From positions 283,798-347,797 of the forward strand of contig NZ_JBMVQZ010000004.1 in the NCBI RefSeq assembly GCF_049537155.1: a stretch of DNA of 64,000 bases, given 5' to 3'. The DNA is from Limisphaera sp049537155. Lineage in GTDB: Bacteria > Verrucomicrobiota > Verrucomicrobiia > Limisphaerales > Limisphaeraceae. Under the pieces are notes generated by a model that made no database searches, was not told where the DNA came from, and worked only from the letters and a program-made list of their open reading frames with translations. Below, one piece after another: positions 7,110-16,327 of this stretch. Within the stretch, counting starts at the first letter, position 1, and each line of letters starts with the position of its first letter. The translations under genes were made by a program, and so were the position numbers.

Positions 7110-8876
7110 ATGGCAGAGGAGACGACCCAGAGCGGACGCGCGACCGAGCCGCCGACGGGCAACGACCTCCAGCGTGAATGGCCCGAGGTCCGTCTGCGGT
7201 TGGAACAGTTGACCTCCCGTTGCACGGTGCTGGAGGAGGAGGTCCGGTCGTTGCGTCGCCTGCTGGAGCGGGTGATCGAGCACCGGCAGAAATCCCATGG
7301 CGAACTGGTGCTGTTGCTGACCGGGCTGGTGAGCAAGCTGCCCATTCAGGATGTCGGGACGTTCGTCTCCCGTCTGGTGGAGCACAACACCCACGTCAGT
7401 GACATCCTGACCGCGTTGGGCAAGGGACAGGCCGATGCGGAAATGGCCCGGCCCCCGCTGTTGGAGGCGCTGGAGGAGACCAAGAATCGGTTGCGGGAGG
7501 CGGCCCGGGAGGCGGTTCGGGAGCTCATGCGTCTGGAGACGCCGTTGGAGCACGAGATGCTGCAGGCGCTGGTGGAGGAGCCGGAACGGTTTTTCACGCC
7601 CCCGGTGGTGCGGGCCACGCGCTGCTTCGTCAAGGGACAGGTGCCACGCGAGCGGATCGTGCGCCAGTTCGGGGAGGCGGCACTCTTCTGTTTTCAGGAC
7701 ATGACCACCGACCCGAAACTGAATCCGCGTCCCAAACCGGAGGAGATCGCCCTGGCATTCCGGCCGGACGCGGAGGAGCTGCTCAGCCGGGACGAGACAC
7801 TGTCGGCCGAACAGAAGACCGGTCTGCTGGATCTGCTGCGCCGCATCCGGCAGAGTCGCGGCGAGTCACCCGATGCGCTCGCCCAGCGGGAGACCTTCAC
7901 CCGCCTGTCCTTCATCCTGGACCTGCTGCATTTTTACGAGAACCAGAGCACCGAGCCGGTGGACGTCGTGTTTGCGCAGCGGTTGCCCGCGCTACTGGAG
8001 CAGGTGGTGTTCGCCCGGCCGGACACGGTTCTGAGCGAGGAATCGATCAAAAAGGCGGAGTCGCTGCTGGCCCTGGTGCTGAGCCCGGAGCACCGTCTCA
8101 TGATCATCAACAACGTGGGCAAGGGTGGTGGACGGGCCCGGACACTGAAGTTCGTTCTGCGCCTGCGCGCCCCGGAGAGCACGGACCTGGATGTGGTGGT
8201 GCTGGATTTTGTGCGGCACCTGGTCCCCAGCGGGGGGCGTTCCACCCCGGCCGTTTCGGACTGGCTTCCCATCCTGCGGCTGGTCCCGGTCGAACGCCAA
8301 AAAAAGGTGTTGCATGCCCTGATGGGGTCGGAACGCCTCCCCAAGGAAAAGGCACGGGCCCTGGCGACGGAGCTGGCACAGGCGCTGGGCCTGCCCGTGA
8401 CCGAGCTGCAGGCCCCGCCGGCGACCCTTCCGCCCGAGGTGGAACGGGAACGGGCCTGGGAGCAGATCCAGAATCAAATGCTGCATCATGCCGAACCGCG
8501 CGAGGTGGCCGCGGCCATTCGCGAACGGCTGCACGCGCACTACGACGCGGACGAGCTGCGCCAATCCTGGCTGGCGCTCAGCGCGGTGGATCCCATGACC
8601 TTCATCCGCGTCTGTTCGGCCCTGCCGTACGGGCCCGACGGCAAGACCGATCCCATCGCCCATCCCGCACTCCAGAGTTACGTGACCCGGCTGATGCACG
8701 AGAAATACGCGTCCGTCTATCAACGCGTGCTGAACAGCCTGCGTCAGATCTACCGGCTCAAACCGGACAGCCCCACCATCCACAATTTCCTGGCAGTGGT
8801 GCGGTGGGTGGACCCGGCTGCGGCGGCGCGGTTGACGGCCGACATCGGTTTGCCGGCCCAGCCGGCCCCGGCTTGA
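7110..8876 (+). CDS. Large helical protein of unknown function
   Basis: A 588-residue soluble protein that I do not recognise. The start is the ATG at 7110; the frame is open from 6039 only because of the neighbouring gene's base composition. Residues 20-65 look like a coiled coil (LRLEQLTSRCTVLEEEVRSLRRLLERV). Two further charged helical blocks follow at about 110-160 and 195-260. Near residue 345 is a conserved-looking stretch LMIINNVGKGGGRARTLKFVLRLR with a glycine cluster. No signal peptide, membrane helix or metal-binding cluster is seen. Similar helical content continues to the end. It lies 84 bases after the pterin-binding-fold gene and is convergent with isocitrate dehydrogenase. It may be a lineage-specific protein. 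Confidence 0.75.
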   Translation: MAEETTQSGRATEPPTGNDLQREWPEVRLRLEQLTSRCTVLEEEVRSLRRLLERVIEHRQKSHGELVLLLTGLVSKLPIQDVGTFVSRLVEHNTHVSDILTALGKGQADAEMARPPLLEALEETKNRLREAAREAVRELMRLETPLEHEMLQALVEEPERFFTPPVVRATRCFVKGQVPRERIVRQFGEAALFCFQDMTTDPKLNPRPKPEEIALAFRPDAEELLSRDETLSAEQKTGLLDLLRRIRQSRGESPDALAQRETFTRLSFILDLLHFYENQSTEPVDVVFAQRLPALLEQVVFARPDTVLSEESIKKAESLLALVLSPEHRLMIINNVGKGGGRARTLKFVLRLRAPESTDLDVVVLDFVRHLVPSGGRSTPAVSDWLPILRLVPVERQKKVLHALMGSERLPKEKARALATELAQALGLPVTELQAPPATLPPEVERERAWEQIQNQMLHHAEPREVAAAIRERLHAHYDADELRQSWLALSAVDPMTFIRVCSALPYGPDGKTDPIAHPALQSYVTRLMHEKYASVYQRVLNSLRQIYRLKPDSPTIHNFLAVVRWVDPAAAARLTADIGLPAQPAPA

Positions 8877-8937
8877 AAGGAATCGGGCCCGGCCCGGACG
8901 AGGCCGGACCGGACCCGGAGATTTGAACATTCCACAG

Positions 8938-8970
8938 GTCCCGGCCTGCCACGATGGGCGTTGCCGGGAC
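8938..8970. terminator. Perfect 8-bp inverted repeat between convergent genes
   Basis: GTCCCGGC at 8938-8945 is exactly complementary to GCCGGGAC at 8963-8970, leaving a 17-base loop. It sits between the convergent ends of the 588-residue gene and isocitrate dehydrogenase, where a bidirectional terminator would be expected. There is no T run on either side, so intrinsic termination is uncertain. Confidence 0.35.
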
Positions 8971-9019
8971 GCCTGTCCGGGGAGCGACCCGCTGCGGGCG
9001 AATCCGCTGCCTGCGGGGC

Positions 9020-10486
9020 TCAGTCCTCGCCCTGGGCCATCGTGAACCCGCGGGCACCGTCGAATTCCTGCAACTTCTCCAGGTGCATCCAGCGGAACTT
9101 TGCCGAGACGCGCTCCAGGAGTTGGAAAATGACCGCGTCGGCCAGCTCGCCGGACTCTTCGCGCAAGACGAACCGACAGCGCCAGTGATCCACGCAATCG
9201 GTGATGGCGCCCGTCGGTGGATACACCTTGGTGCCGCGGTTGGAGATCATCTTCAGTTTGACCGGCAGATCGGTGACCAGCGCCTCCAGGCCCCGGCCGA
9301 GCTCCTCGGCCGACTGGCCTGATTCGAGGAAGAGATCCACGCCGATGACGCGACGCTTTTCGGCCCGGACGAAGTCCGGCGCCGCATCGAGCTGCGGCAG
9401 CCGGATGGGCTTGTAGTCGCGGACACGGTACTTCTCGGATTTGCGTCCCAGGTTGGCGATGACCGCGTCGGTGTAGGCGGTGGTGGTGGCGCACTTGTCG
9501 TAGCCCACCACGTCGCCGGTGCGGACCTTGCCCTCCTCGAGCGTGACCAGGATGGCGTGCTCGATCCGGGCCGCAGCCTCGAACTCGCCCAGGTGACGGA
9601 GCATGAGTACGGCCGAGAGGATCACCGCCGTGGGGTTGATGACGTTCCTGCCCGCGTACTTCGGCGCCGAACCGTGCACGGCCTCGAAGATGGCGACCTC
9701 GTTGCCGATGTTGGCCGAGGGCGCAAATCCCAGCCCGCCGATGAGCGCCGAGGTCAGGTCGCTGATGATGTCCCCGTTCATGTTCGTCGTGACGATCACC
9801 TCGAACTGCTCGGGGCGCTTGACCAGTTGATGGGCGCAGTTGTCGATGATGATGTGCTGGGCCTCGATGTCCGGGTACTCCGGGCGGATCCGCTCGAAGG
9901 TCCGCTTCAAGAGGCCCTCGGTCAGTTTCATGATGTTCGACTTGGTGGCGCAGTGGACGCGCTTGCGTCCCTCGGCGCGGGCCAGCTCGAAGGCGAGTCG
10001 GACGATTTTCTCGCAGCCCTTGGCCGAGATGAGTTTGAGACACTGGGCCACGCCCGGCGTCTGCATGTGTTCGATGCCGGCGTACAGGTCCTCGACATTC
10101 TCCCGGACGACCACCAGATCGATGCCGCGGCCGCTGTAGGGGGTGGGCACGCCGGGCAGCTCGCGCACCGGCCGGATGTTGCCGTAGGTCTCGAAGAGCT
10201 TGCGGAGGGTGACGTTGGCGCTCTTTTCCCCGTAGCCCACCGGGGTCTCGAGCGGGCCTTTCAGGACCACGCGGGTACGGCGGACGGATTCGATGGTCTC
10301 CTGCGGGACGCCCGAGGCAATGCCCTTGCGGAACACCGAGGCTCCGGCCTCGCACTCCTCCCATTCCACGGCCGCGCCGGCCGCTTCCACGATCCGTTGG
10401 GCCGCCCGGATGCATTCCGGGCCGATGCCGTCACCGGGGATGACCGTAACCTTGTGTTTCGGTTTCTGGGTTTGTGCCGTGCTCAT
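9020..10486 (-). CDS. icd: Isocitrate dehydrogenase (Thermus-type, with long C-terminal domain)
   Basis: Catalyses oxidative decarboxylation of isocitrate to 2-oxoglutarate in the TCA cycle. The N-terminal 335 residues form the isocitrate/isopropylmalate dehydrogenase core: VTVIPGDGIGPE near the start, the substrate segment EKSANVTLRKLFETYGNIRP, VVVRENVEDLYAGIEH, and the metal/cofactor region NGDIISDLTSALIGGLGFAPSANIG with EAVHGSAPKYAG. About 140 more residues follow, as in the 480-500-residue enzymes of Thermus and relatives. Total is 488 residues from the ATG at 10486; an in-frame start at 10513 would add nine residues and has no better support. NADP use is typical of this subgroup but is not proven here. 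Partner TCA genes gltA and sucCD lie at 42-46 kb. Confidence 0.92.
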   Translation of the reverse strand: MSTAQTQKPKHKVTVIPGDGIGPECIRAAQRIVEAAGAAVEWEECEAGASVFRKGIASGVPQETIESVRRTRVVLKGPLETPVGYGEKSANVTLRKLFETYGNIRPVRELPGVPTPYSGRGIDLVVVRENVEDLYAGIEHMQTPGVAQCLKLISAKGCEKIVRLAFELARAEGRKRVHCATKSNIMKLTEGLLKRTFERIRPEYPDIEAQHIIIDNCAHQLVKRPEQFEVIVTTNMNGDIISDLTSALIGGLGFAPSANIGNEVAIFEAVHGSAPKYAGRNVINPTAVILSAVLMLRHLGEFEAAARIEHAILVTLEEGKVRTGDVVGYDKCATTTAYTDAVIANLGRKSEKYRVRDYKPIRLPQLDAAPDFVRAEKRRVIGVDLFLESGQSAEELGRGLEALVTDLPVKLKMISNRGTKVYPPTGAITDCVDHWRCRFVLREESGELADAVIFQLLERVSAKFRWMHLEKLQEFDGARGFTMAQGED

Positions 10487-10589
10487 GTCGATTGCCTTTC
10501 GATGATCTGCCAATGAAAAGACCGCCCGGAGCCAGGCTCGACGGCCTGAACCGCTGCCCGCTTCAAGAGGGGCGGCGCGTGCCGGTTCT

Positions 10590-12563
10590 TCAGCCTCGCC
10601 CGCGCAGCAGTTTCCAGTAGGTCGCCAGGGCCAGCAACGGCCAGGCGTTCCGGTAACTGTCGTACTTCAGGTAAAAAACCTTGGGGAAGCCGGTGCCGGT
10701 GGTTTCCTCCTCGGTCCAGGTCCCGTCCGGGTTCTGGGTGCGCAGCAGGTAGTCCACGCCGGCCCGGAGCGAGGGGCGGTGGGGATCCCCGAATGTGCAC
10801 AGCGCCATGACCGCCCAGGCGGTCTGTGAGGCGGTGCTGGGCCCCTGACCCTTGAAGACCGGATCATCATAGGTGTTGCAACGTTCGCCCCAGCCGCCGT
10901 CCTCGTGTTGCACGCTCTCCAACCAGTCGCGTGCGCGAAGCAACCAGGGCTGGTGCATGTCCATGCCAAGGGCGTGGAGACCGCGCAACACCTGCCACGT
11001 GCCGTAGATGTAGTTGACGCCCCAGCGGCCGTACCAGGAACCGTCGGCCTCCTGATGCGATCGCAGCCAGGCAACGGCCCGGCGGACCTGCGGGTGGTCC
11101 AGAGCGAATCCTTCCCTGCCCATCACCTCGAGGACCCTGGCGGTGATGTCCGGGCACTCCGGGTCCAACATGGCGTTGTGATCGGCAAAGGGCACTTTTT
11201 CCAAGATGCTGTTGGTGCAATCCTTGTCGAACGCAGCCCAGCCGCCGTCGCGGCATTGGAAAGTGAGCATCCAGTCCAGGCCGCGCCGGTAGGCGGCGTC
11301 GCGCCGGGCCGGATCGTGTGTGGGGACCTGCCGGAGCGCCAGCAGCACCATGGCGGTGTCGTCCACGTCCGGATTCCACTTGTTGTTGAACTCGAAGGCC
11401 CAGCCGCTCGGTTCCACCGGGGCGGGGTTCTTGTGCTGCCAGTCGCCGCGGAACCGGATCTCTCGATCCAGCAACCATTCGGCGGCCCGCACCACGGCCG
11501 GATGGTCTTCGGGCAGGCCGGACTCGCGCAGGGCGATGGTGACGATGGCCGTGTCCCAGACCGGCGACAGACAGGGTTCGATGCGAAGGGAATCCGGCGT
11601 TTCGTGTTCGAGTTCCTTGAGGTGTTTGCGGGCGCGGATGACCTCGGGGTGGTCGTCCGGATAACCCAGGGCCTTCAGGGCGATCAGGGAGTTCAGCATG
11701 GCCGGGAAGATCGCCCCCAGTCCGTCGGAACCTTCGAACCGTTCCAGCATCCATTGCTCGGCCTTGCGCAGCGCCCGGCGCCGGAAAGGATGAATGCCGA
11801 GCCGGACCCAGAGCTCGGCGAACTTGTGCACCTTGTCCAGCAGCAGGAAGAAATTCCGCCAGGTAAACCAGTCGGGATCGCGCGGCAGGCGGAGGTCACG
11901 CTCGTGGAAACCCTCGGGGTAGAGCTCGTCCAGGTCCACCCCGCAGGGCCGGGTGGGGCGGAAATGGTTGATGATGGCCAGGGGCACCAGCATGGCCCGG
12001 GACCAGTTGCTCATGTCCCAGAAGTTCACCCGGAACCATTTGCCCAGCAGGAGCACCTCGCAGGGGATGGTGGGGACGTATTTCCACGGGAACAGCCCCA
12101 GCAGGGCGAGGTAAAGCTTGGAAAATGTGTTCATGCGCGGCACGCCGCCGAGCGAGCGCGCCACTTCACGGGCCTTCAGCATGCGCGGGTGCGTGGGCGG
12201 GATGCCGGCCAACTTGAGAGCCAGATAGGCTTTGATGGTGGCGTTCACCTCGGCGGGACCGCCGTGGTAAATGTTCCATCCGCCGTCGGGCAGTTGCTTG
12301 TCGAAGATGTGACGCACGGCCTTGCGCTGCCAGGCAGGGTCCACGCTGCGGTCCCAGTGATGGAACGCCACCATGTCCGCCACCAACGTGACGTCCACGA
12401 ACAATTCGCCGATCCAGTAACCCTGGGGCTTTTGCTGGCCGAGCCAGAAGGATTGGGACCGCTGGATGGCCTCGTGCAGCCTGTCCAGCCACGCGGAGCC
12501 GATTCCGGCACTCGCCGACGACAAAAGCGCCTCTGAAACGGCATTCTTGGAACGTTGCGTCAT
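10590..12563 (-). CDS. shc: Squalene-hopene cyclase
   Basis: Cyclises squalene to hopene/hopanol at the membrane, giving hopanoid lipids. The protein has 657 residues, within the family range. The catalytic DxDD motif is intact (D399-V-D-D402, then TAM), providing the acid that protonates squalene. Several QW repeats are visible, such as CRDGGWAAFDKD, EADGSWYGRWGVNYIYGTW, HEDGGWGERC and QNPDGTW. The start is the ATG at 12563 (MTQRSKN). Upstream in-frame sequence to 12953 is Arg/Pro-rich and overlaps the preceding gene, so it is not coding. No other hopanoid gene is seen nearby. It lies 104 bases before the isocitrate dehydrogenase start, same strand. Confidence 0.95.
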   Translation of the reverse strand: MTQRSKNAVSEALLSSASAGIGSAWLDRLHEAIQRSQSFWLGQQKPQGYWIGELFVDVTLVADMVAFHHWDRSVDPAWQRKAVRHIFDKQLPDGGWNIYHGGPAEVNATIKAYLALKLAGIPPTHPRMLKAREVARSLGGVPRMNTFSKLYLALLGLFPWKYVPTIPCEVLLLGKWFRVNFWDMSNWSRAMLVPLAIINHFRPTRPCGVDLDELYPEGFHERDLRLPRDPDWFTWRNFFLLLDKVHKFAELWVRLGIHPFRRRALRKAEQWMLERFEGSDGLGAIFPAMLNSLIALKALGYPDDHPEVIRARKHLKELEHETPDSLRIEPCLSPVWDTAIVTIALRESGLPEDHPAVVRAAEWLLDREIRFRGDWQHKNPAPVEPSGWAFEFNNKWNPDVDDTAMVLLALRQVPTHDPARRDAAYRRGLDWMLTFQCRDGGWAAFDKDCTNSILEKVPFADHNAMLDPECPDITARVLEVMGREGFALDHPQVRRAVAWLRSHQEADGSWYGRWGVNYIYGTWQVLRGLHALGMDMHQPWLLRARDWLESVQHEDGGWGERCNTYDDPVFKGQGPSTASQTAWAVMALCTFGDPHRPSLRAGVDYLLRTQNPDGTWTEEETTGTGFPKVFYLKYDSYRNAWPLLALATYWKLLRGRG

Positions 12564-12699
12564 CGCGTCAAAGGATGACGCCCGTGCGATCGGGTGTAAA
12601 GTTCCTTCGCCGCCGGGCCGATCCCTGCTTCCTGCCCGGACGAGAACCCGCCGCGACAGGATCCCCGGGCGGTGCCATGACCCCGCAAGCAGGACCGGT

Positions 12700-13998
12700 T
12701 CAGACCTGCCAGGGCGCCGGCCGTTCCCACTGCCAGATGGCTTCCAGGGGTTGACGCTGCCGGACCAGGGCTGCACGGCGGCCGTGGACCAGCACTTCGG
12801 CCGCCAGCGGCCGGCTGTTGTAGTTGGATCCCATGGCGGAACCGTAGGCGCCCGCGCTGAAGAGGGCCAGCAGATCACCCGGCTTCGGCAGGGGCAGGGG
12901 ACGATCCTTGCAGAAGTAATCGCCCGACTCGCACACGCCGCCCACCACGTCACATTCGGTCACGGCAGCTTTTCGGCGCCGCACCGGCACGATCTCATGG
13001 TAGGCATCGTAGAAGGCGGGACGGATCAGCTCGGTCATGGCAGCGTCCACAATGACGAAGGTTTTGCGTCCCGTCTGTTTGATGTATTCGACCCGGGTGA
13101 CCAGGATGCCGGCGTTGCCGGTGATGAAACGGCCCGGCTCCATCAGGATGCGCAGCCCCAGCGGAGCCAGGTGCGGGATCAAACGCGCCGCGTAGGTTTC
13201 CGGGGTCAACATCTTCCGGGCCCGCGGAGTCCGCCACCAGGCGGGATCGCCGCTGGCCAGGGCGTCCTCGTACACGATGCCCAGTCCGCCTCCGATGTCG
13301 AAGAACTCGATGCCGTACCTGTCTTTCAGACGACGGGCCAGCGGCGCCACTTTTTGAACCGCTTCCTCGAACGGCTGGACGCGGGTCAGTTGCGATCCGA
13401 TGTGCATCTGCAGGCCGCGCAACCAGAGATGCCGCTTCCGGGCCGCCCGCGCGTAGAGGCTCTCGACATGGTCGAACGGGATGCCGAACTTGTTTTCGTA
13501 GGTGCCGGTGGTGATCTTGGCGTGGGTCCGGGCCTCGACGTCGGGATTGACCCGCAGGGCCACCGGGGCCACGACACCCAGCTCGCCGGCCAGGCGGTCG
13601 ATCCGCTCCAGTTCCTGTTCGCTTTCCACATTGAAGCAGTGGATGCCCGAACGGAGCGCGGCTACGATTTCAGCCTCCGTTTTGGCCACACCGGCGAACA
13701 CGCAGCGGTCCGCTCGACCGCCCGCGGCCAGCACGCGCTGCAGTTCGCCGCCGCTGACAACATCGAAACCGCTGCCCAGCTCGACCATGAGCCGCAGGAT
13801 GGCCAGGTTCGAATTGGCCTTGACGGCATAGCAGGGGAGGTGACGCACGTCCGCCCAGGCCCCGTCCAGCCGGCGGAAATTGTCTGTCAGGGTCTGCTGG
13901 GAATACACGTACAGCGGGGTGCCGTGGCGTCGCGCCAGGGCCTCCACGGAGACGCCCTCGCAAAACAGTTCGTTGTCCTGGTAGCGAAAGTGGTGCAT
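12700..13998 (-). CDS. lysA: Diaminopimelate decarboxylase
   Basis: Pyridoxal-phosphate enzyme that makes L-lysine from meso-diaminopimelate, the last step of the DAP pathway. Fold-type III features are present: the cofactor lysine in CYAVKANSN (K60), the phosphate-binding GGGLG segment (FDIGGGLGIVY), EPGRFITGNAG, and the active-site C-E-S-G-D motif near residue 330 (GGVCESGDYF). The end has YNSRPLAAEVLV. Length is 432 residues from the ATG at 13998, which has an AGGG about 11 bases upstream. A GTG four codons earlier (14010) is possible. No other lysine genes are adjacent. Confidence 0.95.
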   Translation of the reverse strand: MHHFRYQDNELFCEGVSVEALARRHGTPLYVYSQQTLTDNFRRLDGAWADVRHLPCYAVKANSNLAILRLMVELGSGFDVVSGGELQRVLAAGGRADRCVFAGVAKTEAEIVAALRSGIHCFNVESEQELERIDRLAGELGVVAPVALRVNPDVEARTHAKITTGTYENKFGIPFDHVESLYARAARKRHLWLRGLQMHIGSQLTRVQPFEEAVQKVAPLARRLKDRYGIEFFDIGGGLGIVYEDALASGDPAWWRTPRARKMLTPETYAARLIPHLAPLGLRILMEPGRFITGNAGILVTRVEYIKQTGRKTFVIVDAAMTELIRPAFYDAYHEIVPVRRRKAAVTECDVVGGVCESGDYFCKDRPLPLPKPGDLLALFSAGAYGSAMGSNYNSRPLAAEVLVHGRRAALVRQRQPLEAIWQWERPAPWQV

Positions 13999-14071
13999 AA
14001 GACGGGTCACCCTGCGTGGTCGGAAACGGCCCTGCCTTCCCGGATGCTCAAGGACGGTGAGGGGCGCGGGC

Positions 14072-14545
14072 TCAGCGGCCCCCCTCTTTCAAAACGCGCG
14101 CCCGCTCCCGGTGATACTCCTCTGCGGTGATGCGGTCGGCCTTGTATTCCTCCAGCAGTTCCCTCAGACGTGCCTGTTGTTCCGGTGTGAGCGGCGATTT
14201 CGGGGGCTCGAAAAGCAGCGGCGCCGAGGCGACCCCTGTGGAGACTGCGTTCGCCGCTTCCGCGGGGCGTCCGCCCTGCTTCTGGTTCCCGGCCGCCCGG
14301 GCGCCGGCCTGGCCGGTGGCCGCGGGGGCCCCGGATTCAACCCGCTCCCCGCTCTCATGTGCCTGGCCGGTTGGGGAGACGAGGCTCCGGTCGGGAACGA
14401 CTTTCCGCTCCGCCCGACCGAATGGATGATGCGGTGCGTACAACGGCCCGCGCTCGGACCGGGGCCTTTCGACGGCCGTGGCGCTTGCAGCCCACCACCC
14501 GGCTGTCAGCATGAGTCCGGCAGCCATCCACCAACGGAATCGCAT
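14072..14545 (-). CDS. Small exported protein with C-terminal SHOCT-like helix pair
   Basis: A 157-residue protein starting at the ATG at 14545 (MRFRWWMAAGLMLTAGWWAASATA), which reads as a signal peptide with cleavage near ATA. The middle is low-complexity, rich in Ala, Gly, Pro and Arg. The last 40 residues (LTPEQQARLRELLEEYKADRITAEEYHRERARVL) resemble the SHOCT short C-terminal domain found on many unrelated bacterial proteins. No catalytic motif is visible. It is 73 bases upstream of lysA on the same strand and 94 bases downstream of a prepilin gene. Confidence 0.6.
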   Translation of the reverse strand: MRFRWWMAAGLMLTAGWWAASATAVERPRSERGPLYAPHHPFGRAERKVVPDRSLVSPTGQAHESGERVESGAPAATGQAGARAAGNQKQGGRPAEAANAVSTGVASAPLLFEPPKSPLTPEQQARLRELLEEYKADRITAEEYHRERARVLKEGGR

Positions 14546-14638
14546 ACACAAGCTTCTAGGCCAGGGCGGCTCCGGACGCAACAGATTTCCCCTCACTGCC
14601 GCGGGGCATTCGACCGCCGGTTCGGGTGGGGCGGGCTG

Positions 14639-15496
14639 TCAGTCGTTGGCGACCACGGTCCAGAACCCGCGCGGGTCGTTGAGCGAACCCCGGCCGATGG
14701 TTTGTTCGACCTTCAGCAGTTCGCTGTGCCCGTCATGAAACAGGTAGTTGAATCGCCCGTTGTGAAGGTAATAGACGGGTCCCCCGTACCCCTCGAGCTG
14801 GCGGGCCGGACTCGGGACCGCCGCGGGCCAGCAGTTGCCGGCAATGTTGTTGGTCTTGGGATTCTCGGCGACCAGAAAGGTGCGTGCGGGTTGTTGGACG
14901 ACGGAACTTTTATATCCCGGCTGCTCCCAGTTCGGCAGCCCGGCCACGCCCCGCCACCAGTAATACACGCCCACCCCGCGCGTGGTGGGAGGCAACGGAT
15001 CGCCAAAGCGGTTCACCGAGAGCGACGCCTCAATCATGGAATAGGTGCGGCGCTGGCCGTACTGCGCCCACACCACCGTGTTCGGGACCTTGTCCGCGGG
15101 ACACTTCAACAGCCTGGGCACGTAGACGCTGTCCATGATGGCCAGGTCCAGTTCCGACTGCGGCGCGGTACCGCCGAGGCTCCGGTGCAGCAGATCGTCC
15201 CAGGACATCTGGTACATGTAATCGCCGGTGTAGATCGCAGCGTAAGGGTACATGTCGTTGTTATCGTTGACGTGCAGGGCCATCGCCACGCCGATCTGTT
15301 TCTGATTGGCCATGCATTGCGTGGTGTGGGCCTTGGCCTTCGCCCTGGAAAGGGCCGGCAGGAGCATGCCCGCCAAAATGGCCACAATCGCGATCACCAC
15401 CAGCAACTCGATCAGGGTGAAACCCGGCCGGTGACCGGGGCCGCAGTGTTGCAAGCGGCCTGGGCTGGGTTGGGGCATGGTCGGTGTGGACATCAC
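14639..15496 (-). CDS. Prepilin-type protein with H-X9-DG motif
   Basis: A secreted pseudopilin-like protein common in Verrucomicrobiota and Planctomycetota. The N-terminus carries a class III signal: GFTLIELLVVIAIVAILAGMLLPAL, with prepilin peptidase cutting after the Gly before FTLIEL and a long hydrophobic helix. The C-terminal half contains the H-X9-DG signature (HNGRFNYLFHDG), used to define prepilin-type processing-associated proteins. Length is 285 residues. Several in-frame Met codons (MMSTPTM) are near the start. The start overlaps the stop of the upstream lipoprotein gene by 4 bases, so the pair is translationally coupled. Its precise role in secretion is not established for this family. 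Confidence 0.85.
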   Translation of the reverse strand: MMSTPTMPQPSPGRLQHCGPGHRPGFTLIELLVVIAIVAILAGMLLPALSRAKAKAHTTQCMANQKQIGVAMALHVNDNNDMYPYAAIYTGDYMYQMSWDDLLHRSLGGTAPQSELDLAIMDSVYVPRLLKCPADKVPNTVVWAQYGQRRTYSMIEASLSVNRFGDPLPPTTRGVGVYYWWRGVAGLPNWEQPGYKSSVVQQPARTFLVAENPKTNNIAGNCWPAAVPSPARQLEGYGGPVYYLHNGRFNYLFHDGHSELLKVEQTIGRGSLNDPRGFWTVVAND

Positions 15497-15924
15497 GGTT
15501 TGACCAGGATCACCTCCAGACGTTTGGGCTCGATGGCGTAACGCATGCCGGGTGGAGGAGGAGGGAGTTGCTGGATGTAACCGGCGGCCACCACCTCGTC
15601 CAGGTTGGCCGGCACCCGGCGTCGTTCCGCCCCGTACCGGCGCACGGCCTGCGTGAGCGTCTGCAGGTCCACCGCCGGTGTGGGTTCGGTGGCACCCGGT
15701 GGTGCAGCAGAGTGCGGGCCCGGCTGGGCCGGCCCGGCGGACATGGCGGGCTCGGCAGGTTCCGGGACGGCAGCTTCCGGTGTTTCACCCGATCGCCCGC
15801 ATCCATGGCCCAAAGCCAGCACCGCCGTGCCCAGGCAGAGGCACAGCACCAACCGCCACCGGGGCGCGTGGCGCGCCGGCGCCGGTGCACCCGCCGGGCG
15901 AGGTCTCGTGAGTTGGTTGTTCAT
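15493..15924 (-). CDS. Exported protein, possible lipoprotein, coupled to prepilin gene
   Basis: A 143-residue protein from the ATG at 15924. Residues 24-42 are hydrophobic (LVLCLCLGTAVLALGHGC), ending in a cysteine that could be lipidated, although LGHGC is a weak lipobox. A Pro/Ala/Glu-rich linker follows. The C-terminal 60 residues (LTQAVRRYGAERRRVPANLDEVVAAGYIQQLPPPPPGMRYAIEP) match the short domain often paired with verrucomicrobial prepilins, where a residue count or peptide order is set by YIxxLPxPPxGxxY. It ends within the prepilin start, so both likely act together in an envelope process. Confidence 0.6.
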   Translation of the reverse strand: MNNQLTRPRPAGAPAPARHAPRWRLVLCLCLGTAVLALGHGCGRSGETPEAAVPEPAEPAMSAGPAQPGPHSAAPPGATEPTPAVDLQTLTQAVRRYGAERRRVPANLDEVVAAGYIQQLPPPPPGMRYAIEPKRLEVILVKP

Positions 15925-15943
15925 CGTCCGGAGGACGGCTTTT

Positions 15944-15958
15944 GTACGACTAACGTAC
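15944..15958. promoter_or_regulatory. Short perfect palindrome upstream of the lipoprotein/prepilin pair
   Basis: GTACG-ACTAA-CGTAC is a perfect 5+5 dyad 20 bases upstream of the 15924 start. It is in the position of an operator. A related dyad, GCGTAC-GT-GTACGC, lies at 16518-16531 on the far side of the small gene at 16136. Whether either binds a protein is unknown. Confidence 0.25.
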
Positions 15959-16135
15959 CGCGGGCCCCCCCTTGCATGCATGTCATGAGAATTGGTGACA
16001 AATCCTCCGGACCTCGCCGTGCCCTGTCGCGTTGGCGGCGCCACGTCAGCCGGCGCCGGATTTTTTCACCCTTGGTCGGTATTTGTCCCACCCCCTTCGC
16101 CAGGATGGAGGCGAATCAAACGGAGGTGAGAAAGG

Positions 16136-16327
16136 ATGAACCGGATGATGCAGATGGAACTGAAGCTGGACCGCCGGGCGCTGCGGCGATGCACGGAGGC
16201 CGAACGACGCCGGGCGCGGGCGGCTTGGTGGTTTGCTCAGATGCGGCGGGTGGTGGAGGAGGCCGGCCGTGCGGAAGGCGTTGCGTCGGTGCTGGGCGCG
16301 GGTCGTTCCGTGCCGACCTGTCGTTGA
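16136..16327 (+). CDS. Small basic protein (63 aa)
   Basis: This short ORF is supported by an excellent ribosome binding site: GGAGG followed by GAGAAAGG just before the ATG at 16136. The product is basic and helical (MELKLDRRALRRCTEAERRRARAAWWFAQMRRVVEEAG). It has a Trp-Trp-Phe patch that resembles small conserved verrucomicrobial proteins of unknown function. No membrane segment or signal is seen. It stands alone, divergent from the lipoprotein/prepilin pair and convergent with the sigma-54 regulator gene. Confidence 0.6.
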   Translation: MNRMMQMELKLDRRALRRCTEAERRRARAAWWFAQMRRVVEEAGRAEGVASVLGAGRSVPTCR

